DNA from: Paenibacillus chitinolyticus NBRC 15660
GTDB lineage: Bacteria > Bacillota > Bacilli > Paenibacillales > NBRC-103111
Reading direction: 5' to 3'
NCBI RefSeq assembly: GCF_000739915.1
Contig: NZ_BBJT01000016.1
Span: 1 to 64,000 of the forward strand
Length of the DNA: 64,000 bases
This document shows, one piece after another, positions 1 through 9,000 of this stretch (the first letter of the stretch is position 1; the number at the start of each line of letters is the position of its first letter). The translations under genes were made by a program, and so were the position numbers. The notes below the pieces were generated by a model. It was not told the DNA's origin. It ran no database searches and saw only the letters and a program-made list of their open reading frames with translations.

Positions 1-3000
1 TTCGCCCGACCGCTCCGCGAGATCAACGTCAGGCGCGGGCAGCGCGCTCCGGTCGATTTTCCCGTTCGGCGTCAGCGGAAACGCGTCCATTATGACGAGC
101 GGCCAAGGAACCATATACTCCGGCAAGCGGCGGCGCAATTCGCTTCTCCACAAAGCGGCAAGCGCCTTGGGCGGCATGGCCGCTTCTTTGGAAGAAACCC
201 TCGGCACCGCGTAAGCGATCAGCTGACGATCGCCGGGCCGGACTTCCCGAGCCAAGACGACGGCATCCGCCGCGCCGATGTCGTGCCGCAAGACGGCTTC
301 AATTTCACCGGGTTCGATCCGGTAGCCCCGAACCTTCACTTGATGATCGATCCGCCCGAGATAATCGATCGTTCCGTCCGGCAAAAACCGGGCCAGATCG
401 CCCGTCCGGTAAATGACCGGACATTGCTCTCCGCCGTACGGGTTGGGCACGAATTTGGCAGCCGTTTGCTGCGGGTCGCCCACATAGCCGCCGCCTACCT
501 GCGCACCGGCGATGCAAAGCTCGCCCGGGGTACCGGCAGGCACCAGCCCCAGCTCCGCGTTTAAAATATAGACGCGCGTGCCCGGCACGGGTCGGCCGAT
601 CGGCACTCGCTTGCCTGCCAAAGCGGTAATTGCCGGCAAGCGTGCGAACACAGTCACGTCTGTGCATTCCGTCGGCCCGTAGGTGTTAACGACTTCCGCA
701 AGGCACGCGTCCGATTTCAACCAAGGCGCAAGCCTGTCGGCGGCAATCGGTTCGCCGCCCAAAAACAGGTGCCGCAGCGTTGCCAATGGCGCGAATTGCG
801 CGGGAGCCGACACATCCAGCAAAGGATAAAACGCGCTGGGCGTCCCGTTCAGCAGCGTAATGCCATGCCGCTCGATAAGCGACACAATCTGCCGCGCGTC
901 ATAAGGACCTGCCGGAGGCAAAATTAGCTGCCCGCCGGTCAGAAGCGGCGCAAATATATTTTTTTGCGTCAGGTCGAAGCTTGGCGAGGTGATCACGAGC
1001 AGCTTATCCGCTGCCGACATCCCGAATTCCCCGGTGTACCAGCGCATCAATGACGCAAAGCCCGAGCGGTAAACGCTCGCCCCCTTCGGCATGCCCGTCG
1101 ATCCTGACGTATAAATCACATACATGAGATGCTCGCCGTCCGCCTCGCTGCGCGGATTGGCGTCAGACTGCGACAGCAAGGCCCCCGCCTCCGTATCCAG
1201 ACACACGACCGACAAGTCGCGCAGCCCGCCGAATCGCTCAGCGTAAGCCTGCACAGTGACCAGCACGCGAAGTTCCGCCCGCTCCGTCATATAGCGGAGC
1301 CGTTCATCCGGCAGCGACGGGTCGAGCGGGACATAGGCGCCGCCGGATTTCAACACGGCAAGCAGTGCCGCCGGCAAAGACGGACTGCGGTCCAAGCATA
1401 TGCCAATCAACGTGTTCGGACCGGCGCCCAGCGCCTGCAGCTTGTGGGCCAGCCGATTGGCTTGGCGGTTCAGTTCGCCGTAGGACACCGTTTGTCCATC
1501 GAACACAACCGCCGCCCTGTCCGGCGTTGCGAAGGCTTGTTTTTCAAATAAACCCTGCACGGTAAACTCGGGCACTGCCGGACAATCCGCTCCGTTCCCT
1601 GCATCCAGCAGCCGCTCTTTCTCCGCATCCGTTAGCAGGTCGATCCCCGTTAAACGTACCGCAGGATCGGCGGAAACGACTTCCAAGATGCGGATGTAAC
1701 GCTTCGCCAGCAGACGGATTGTCTCCGGCACAAACAGCCGAACGGCGTACTCCCAAGTACATTGCAGCGTTTCCCCGTCAGTAGGGTCCTTTGTCACTTG
1801 CAGGGAGAAATCGAACTTGGAAATGCCCGGATTGATTTCTTCAACCTTATAGGTCAAGGCGCCGGCGCGAGATGGCTGCACCGCTTCATTTTGGAACATA
1901 AACATCGTATCGAAAACAGGGTTCCGGCTTAAATCGCGTACCGGATTCAGCTTATCCAGCAGCTCGTCGAACGGATAATCTTGGCGCTCGAATGCCGCAA
2001 GAGCAAGTGCCTTTACGTGCTGCAGCAGCTCCCCAAACGACTGGGATGCCTGCAGCCGTCCGCGCAAGGCCAGCGTGTTGACGAACATCCCGACCGCCGT
2101 TTCGGTATCCGCATGTCTGCGTCCGGATACCGGCGTGCCGACGATAATCTCGTCCTGTCCGGTATACTGGGACAACAGCGCAAAATAAGCGGCAAGCAGC
2201 ACCATATAAAGCGTTGTGCCGCTGTTTGCCGCCAGTTGCCGCAGCGCGTCTGTGAGCTGGGGCGTCAGCGTCAAAGACACTGCGCCGCCTTCAAAGCTTT
2301 GCGTCTGAGTCCTCGAGAAGTCCGCAGGCATATCAAGCACCGGCAGCTCGCCGCCCAGCGTTTGCAGCCAGTACGCCTCCTGCTCTCGGTACGTTCCTTG
2401 GGCAAGCTGCCGCCGCTGCCATGCCGCAAAATCTTTGTACTGCACACGCACGGGTTTCAATTGGCGTCCCTGATAGGCTTGCAGCACTTCGTCCAGCAGC
2501 GCTGCCATCGAAAAACCATCCGCAGCCGCATGGTGTACATCAACCAAAAGCGCATAACGCCGATTCCCGAAATCAAGCAGCTCTGCGCGTATTAAGGGCG
2601 CTTCCTCCAATCGGAACGGGCGGATAAACCGGCGGGAAATCGCCTCCAGCTCACTCGCCTCGGCTTGCGTCACCGGAACATGAAGCACAAGCTCAGGCTG
2701 GATCACCTGTACGACCTCGCCGCCTTCCAGCTTCAAGCATGTACGCAGCGACTCATGCCGCCCGGCGGCCTCGTGGAGCGCTTCAATGAAGCTCGGCACG
2801 CGCAAATCTCCTTCGAGATGCAGACAGCCCGAAACGTTATATGTCGTGCCGCCCTCCTGCTGCTGGAGCAAGTACATTCGCCGCTGGCCGGGCGAGGCGG
2901 GATAATGCGGATGTGCCTCGACAGGCTCGATAGGGCTAAAAGCTTGCTTCTCGCCGCCCCGAATGTACTGGGCCAGCGCGTCCACCGTCTGCCGATGAAA

Positions 3001-6000
3001 CAGCTCGCCGAGCGGGATCTGCACGCCAAACGTTTTGCGAATCCGGGATAAAAGAACCGTGGCCGTCAAAGAATCGCCGCCGAGCTGAAAAAACGGATCG
3101 TGCGCACGGACTGTCGAAACACCCAGCACCTCTTGCCACATCCGAATCAATTCGGCTTCTACGCCGTCATCCGGCCCTTCGCCCATCTCTGGCATAAGGT
3201 CTGCGCCTGGCATTGACGGAGCCGGCAGCCGCTCCCAATCCGGCTCGCCGTCCGCAAGCAGCGGCAGCGCCTTCATGAGCATCACTTGGCCGGGCTGCGC
3301 ATAATCCGGAAGCGCCTCGCTCCACCGCCGTTTAAGCGCCTCCTCCTCCCAAGGCGCGGACGGGTCCGGGACTACATACGCCGTAAGCGTCGCGGCGCCG
3401 CCTGCAGCGCTATCCTCCCACACGCGGATGACGCAGGCTTCCAAATTGCAGACGCGCAGCAAATGCGTCTCAAGCTGCCGTAAGTTGATTAGGCGCCCCC
3501 GAATACGGGCAAAAGCCGAGATCGGCCCGATGCGTTTCAGTTCTCCGCCCGGCGCGTGATATACCCACTCGCCCGTACGTGCAGCCTCGCGCATGCTCTG
3601 CGGGTTAAGCAAACCCTGCGCCGCGATATGCAGCTCCCCCGCCGTCCCGGCGGGAGCCGTCCGTCCAAAAGCGTCAAGCACGCAAGGACAGCCGCCGTCC
3701 CGATCGGCAAGCGACGACCAGTGTTTGTAGATTTGACGGGTTTCGTCCATGTCCAACAGCGATATTTCCGCAAGAGGTTGGCTGGACCTTTTTGTAATTT
3801 CATTCAAAATCTTCACCCAGTAACGGAACCAGTGGGCAATGACATCCGGTTCGAACAATCCCGCGTTGTAATCAAAATCCACCCGTAGCTCTTTATTCGC
3901 TTCAGTCACATTGACAAACAGCTCGTACTTGCTGGCCGTGACCGGGCTGGGGAGCAGCTCCGTGTCCAGCTCGTGAAACCGCAGCTTGGGCAAGGGCCGG
4001 TCCATATTGAATACGACGTTTATGACAGGCAAATGCCGAAGCCCTTGCTCGGCCAACGCCGCAAAACTGTAAGCCTGGTAAGCTTCGAGCCGGCGCATGC
4101 TTTCCTTGACCGCGCCGGCAAAGTCCTCAAATGTCGTCTCGTGTTGAATCCGGCTAACCACCGGAAGCACATTGACGCAATGTCCCATCAGCGAAAAAGC
4201 GTCCATCTGTGCTTGACCGGCCGTCGGCACGCCGACAGTCAGCCTGGAGTCGCCTGTCAATCGGTGCAGCAAGATTTTAAAGCCAGAGAGCAGCGTAACA
4301 AATAAACTGCTGCCCAGCCGGATGCTGAGCGTTTTGAGCGATTGAACGAGCCCGCCTTCCAGCACGGCCGTATACCGCCCCCCTTCGAGGCCCGGCACAG
4401 TTACTCCCCGCAGCGGAGACGGCAGCTCCAATACGGAAAGCGGGCCGGAGAGCTCGCCGGTCCAAAATGCCGACGCTTCCGCGCTGCGCGATTCGGCCAT
4501 GCGCAGTCGCTGCCATGCCGCGTAATCTTGGAAAACCGCAGCCTCCGGGAGCCGGTACCGTTCCTTCCGGACAAGCGCGCTGTAAATTGACGCCAGCTCC
4601 CGCATGAATACGACAATGGACCATCCGTCCGCGATCAGGTGGTGAAAAGTGAAAAGAGCCAAGTGCTCCTCTTCCTCCAGCTTTAAGAAACGGATGCGGA
4701 ATAAAGGTTCGCTTTCCGATAACCGGAACGGGGTCTCAATGCCCTGTTTCAGCCAGGCGCTCTTTTGCCGTTCGCGCGATAAATCATCGTCCCCGCTGAC
4801 ATCCAGCAGCTTGATCTGCGCCTTCAGCGACGAAGCGATCACCTGCGTTTCTCCGTCCACGCCCATGTACGTACGCAGCGCTTCGTGACGGTGCATCAGC
4901 GTATGAACCGATTCGCTCCACGCTTGCAAGTGCAGCGGCCCGCGAAGCCGAATCAGCGCCGATTCATGTAAAACGTGCGGATTCTCACGGCTGGAAGCCG
5001 ACGCAAACCAAAGCTGTTTTTGCTCGGGCGTCAAGGGAATGACAATATCCTGATCGTGCACGGGCCGCTCGGGCAGCGGAAGTTTGCCGGGGTCCGGGCC
5101 GTCCGGAGGCGAATCGGGCAAAAATCCGCCGTGTCGCAGCGCCGCTACGCTGTTCTTGACCGCCTGCACAATGCAGGCTATATCGGTCTCCGTGTGCGCC
5201 GTCGACAAAAAGCAATTGCGCCCTTCCCAAATATAGATGCCTTGATCCAGCATGTGGTAGTAAAACAGCTCCAGATCGCCCTTAAGCACAAACCGGAACA
5301 AAGAACCGAAATAATCGATCCGGATCGGCACCTTTTCCTCGGTAAAGAAGCGGTTTAAGGTCTCCGCCAAATCGGCGGTTCGCGCATTCAGCTCCACCTG
5401 CAGCTTTTCCCCGTCGCGCTCCAGCCGTTCCAACACGGCAAGCGATGCCGCCATGGCGAGCGGATGGTGGCAAAAGGTACCCGCAACAAATGTGCGCCGT
5501 TCCTCATTCTGCGGATACGAGCCGTCGCCGAAATCCCACATGCCTCCATCGATGCCGTCCATAAAAGCCGCACGGCCTCCCACGATGCCGATCGGCAGCC
5601 CGCCTCCGATCACTTTGCCGTAGGTGACCAAATCCGCCTCAATGCCGAACCACGCCTGCGCCCCGCCGGGATGAAGCCGGAAACCGGTAATCACCTCATC
5701 GAAAATAAGAGCGGCGCCCGCTTGTTCGGTCGCCTCCCGAACCGCCGCCAAAAACGGCCTCGGCTGCAAATCCGGTCTGCGGCTTTGCACCGGCTCCACC
5801 AGCACCGCCGCCAATTCATGGGCGTGTTCGCGAATATAGGCAAGCGCCGTCTCGGTACCGTAAGGAAGCACAACGATGTCATCTACCATCCCGGCAGGTA
5901 CTCCCGGTGCCAAAGGCATCGACCGCTCCCGGTCCCCGCCAGGGCGGGCAAGCGCAAGCACGCCGTCAAACGTGCCGTGGTACGAACCGGCAAATAGAAC

Positions 6001-9000
6001 CACCTTGCTCCGCCCTGTAGCGGCCCGGGCCAACCGTAAAGCCACCATAACCGCTTCCGTGCCGGAGTTGAAGAGGGCTATTCGCTCTACGCCCGTCATG
6101 CGGCAAATTCCTTCAGCCACTTGGCCGGCCAGGTTCGACATCGGTCCGAGGCACATCCCGCTGCGCAGCGCCTTGTCAATATGTTCACGAATAAACGCCG
6201 GGTCGTGGCCGAACAAATTCACGCCGAAACCCATCGTCAAATCAATGTATTCGTTGCCATCCAAATCCCATATCTTGGAACCCTCGGCCCTTTCCGCTAC
6301 GAGCTGGTACACCATCTCTTTAAGCACAAGCCGAAAACCCGCCACATTGCGATTATTGGCATATACAGCGCGGTATTTCTGCGTATATGCTTTGGTCTGC
6401 CCGGTGCGTGCCGTATAGCGGTCGATCAAGTCGCGCAAATGCTGCTCTTGACGGAGCGGAAGCGTTTCACGGGCTTTCACATCGATCGGACGATAAGGCC
6501 GAAACGGCTGCCCGCCTTCGCTATCCGCCGTCGCTGCGCGCGCCGGCTCCGATGAATCGCCGTCTGTGCCGTGATCGCCGCCGGATACCGTGGACGGCGC
6601 CGCAACGTACGGCGAGCCGCCGGCAGCGGCTGCTTCGCTGCGCGCATCGACAGAATGCGCGTGAGGAACGGCCGCCGGGAAGGCTGGAGGCTCCGTCCCT
6701 GCCGCGTACTCGGGGGATTCCGGCGCGACAAAGGAAGGCGGCTGCAGCACATCCAACTGCCGGGCGATAATGTGCAGCTGCTGTTCCATAATCGGCCGAA
6801 GCGCATGAACGAATGCGACGCTTGGCGGGTGATGCCAGCCGCCCGTCGGCTCGGGCGCAGTCTGCCGGAGCGCCTCTGCGCTTGGCGGCCCGTTCCAACC
6901 TGGCTGCGCCTCTGCGCCGCCGCTGCGCTCTGCGTCCGCAGGCGTCCGTCCGCTTCGGGTGTTCGCAGCGGCAGCGGCTTGTCCCAGGCTTGAAACTGCC
7001 GCCAAGCCGGCATGAATATCGTGCGCAGCTTGCCCGTCTTGACGGGGCGCTGCAGAAATCGGCAGGAAAGCGGGCAGTCCTTCGGTTGTCCCGCTTTGCC
7101 CAGCGGCGGCGGAAAGCACGTCGGCCCTATGCGGCACGGCATCCCCGGTTGGCCGTCCGGAACGGTCGATCCCGTTCTGCGTACCGGACGAAGCGTTATC
7201 CGGCAAATGATGCACAATGTACTCGGCCACCTGCTCCAAACTGGTCAGGTTTTCAAAAAAACGGCTCATCGGAATATCGAGACCAAACACATCCTTGATG
7301 CCTTGCCTCACTTGGGTCAAGTTGATCGAATCGAGCCCCAACTCCAAAAAATGGGTACGCGGATGAAGCTCATTCATTTCAAGATGCGAAACGTCGCTTA
7401 TCATTTGAGCCAGCGTTTGCGCAACCTCCGAATGACGAGCGGAATCCGCCGCTGCCCCGGCATGCGACAACTGTTCATGCAAAGTGCTCACTCCGTTCAC
7501 CTGACCTTCCTCCATCGTCAAACTGCCTGTTTCTTCCCTCCGCCGCTGCGGCGTCTCGGCGATTTGAATCCAGCAGCGCTTGCCTTCAAAAGGGTATGAC
7601 GGGAGCGATACCCGCTGACGTTGCCCCTGTGCGTACAATTGCTCCCAATCGATAGGTTCCCCTCGCACAAAGGCTTCGGCCAGTCGAGCCGCCTCTTCAG
7701 CCGTTTCCAGCGTCGGTGCTGCTCCGCCTTCCCCTGCGGAAAATGGCCCGGCAGCCTCCGGACCGCCCGGCACCTCCCTGGCCGGTTCACCATATCCGGA
7801 CACCGTCCCGATCTGTCCGGAAAACACGCCTTCGTCCGCAATGCCCTCGCGGTGCAGGCGGAGAAGGCTGTCGCGCAGCGCTCCCGGGTTAGCAGCCGCT
7901 ATGGCGAGACGGTGCACAAACGTACTGCGCCCGGTGCTCGCCGTGAAGCAAACGCTGTGCATGTCGAGATCCGGTGAACGTTCAAAACGTTCGGCATAAC
8001 GTCCGATTAACGCTTTCAAGGCGCTGTCGGTGCGCGCGGACAAAACGAGCAGCAGCGCACCGTCCGGCGCAGTGCCGCCCGCGCCGGCCTCCGCCGCTTC
8101 CTCCCGCGGTTTGTATTCTTCAAGCACCACATGGCAGTTCGTACCGCTGAATCCAAACGAGCTGACTCCGCAGCGTCTCGGGAATCCCTGCGGTTCCCAA
8201 TCGGTCAGCGATACATTGGGATAAACCGGCGAATCCTCAAAACGAATTTGACGGTTAGGCGCGCGGAAGTGAACGAGCGGCGCGATTTGCCGATGCCGGA
8301 GCGAGAGCACTGCTTTGATCAAACCGGCGATACCGGCCGCTTCGTACAAATGACCGATATTCGTTTTGACCGTACTTACCGCACAAAACTGTTTGCGCTC
8401 CGTATACCGGCCAAACGCTTGCGAAATGCCCTCAATCTCCACGGGATCGCCGAGCTGCGTTCCTGTTCCGTGCGCTTCGATATATGTAATCGTCTCGGGG
8501 TCTACGCGCGCGTTCCGCCATGCCTGCGCGATGACATCCGCCTGCGCCAGCGCATTGGGCGCGGAGATGCCTATCGTGCTGCCATCCTGGTTCATGGCGC
8601 TGCCCTTGATGACGGCGACGATACGGTCGCCGTCCTGCACCGCCCGGCGCAGCGGCTTCAGAATCACGGCGCCGACGCCTTCGCCCGCGCCGGTGCCGTC
8701 CGACTCCCGGTCAAAAGCCCGCGCACGGCCGTCGGCCGATTCCATGCCGATGCCCGCCCGAATCGGCAGTAAAATGGTTTTGACGCCGCCCGCCACGGCC
8801 ATGTCGCAATCCCCGTTCATTAAAGCCCGGCAGGCCAAATGCACCGCCGACAGCGAAGACGAGCAGGCCGTATCGACCGTAACCGCCGGACCCTTTAAAT
8901 CCAGCAAATACGCGATTCGGCTCGAAATGACCGAGGGTAAATTGCCGATAATAAACCGGGGCAGCGCCTCGGGTTCCGCTTCCGTGAGCAGACGCTCGTA

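Noticed and set aside
6477-7217. A 246-codon minus-strand ORF inside the synthetase gene
   Set aside because: It is out of frame with the synthetase and lies in a GC-rich linker; the synthetase frame is continuous across it.
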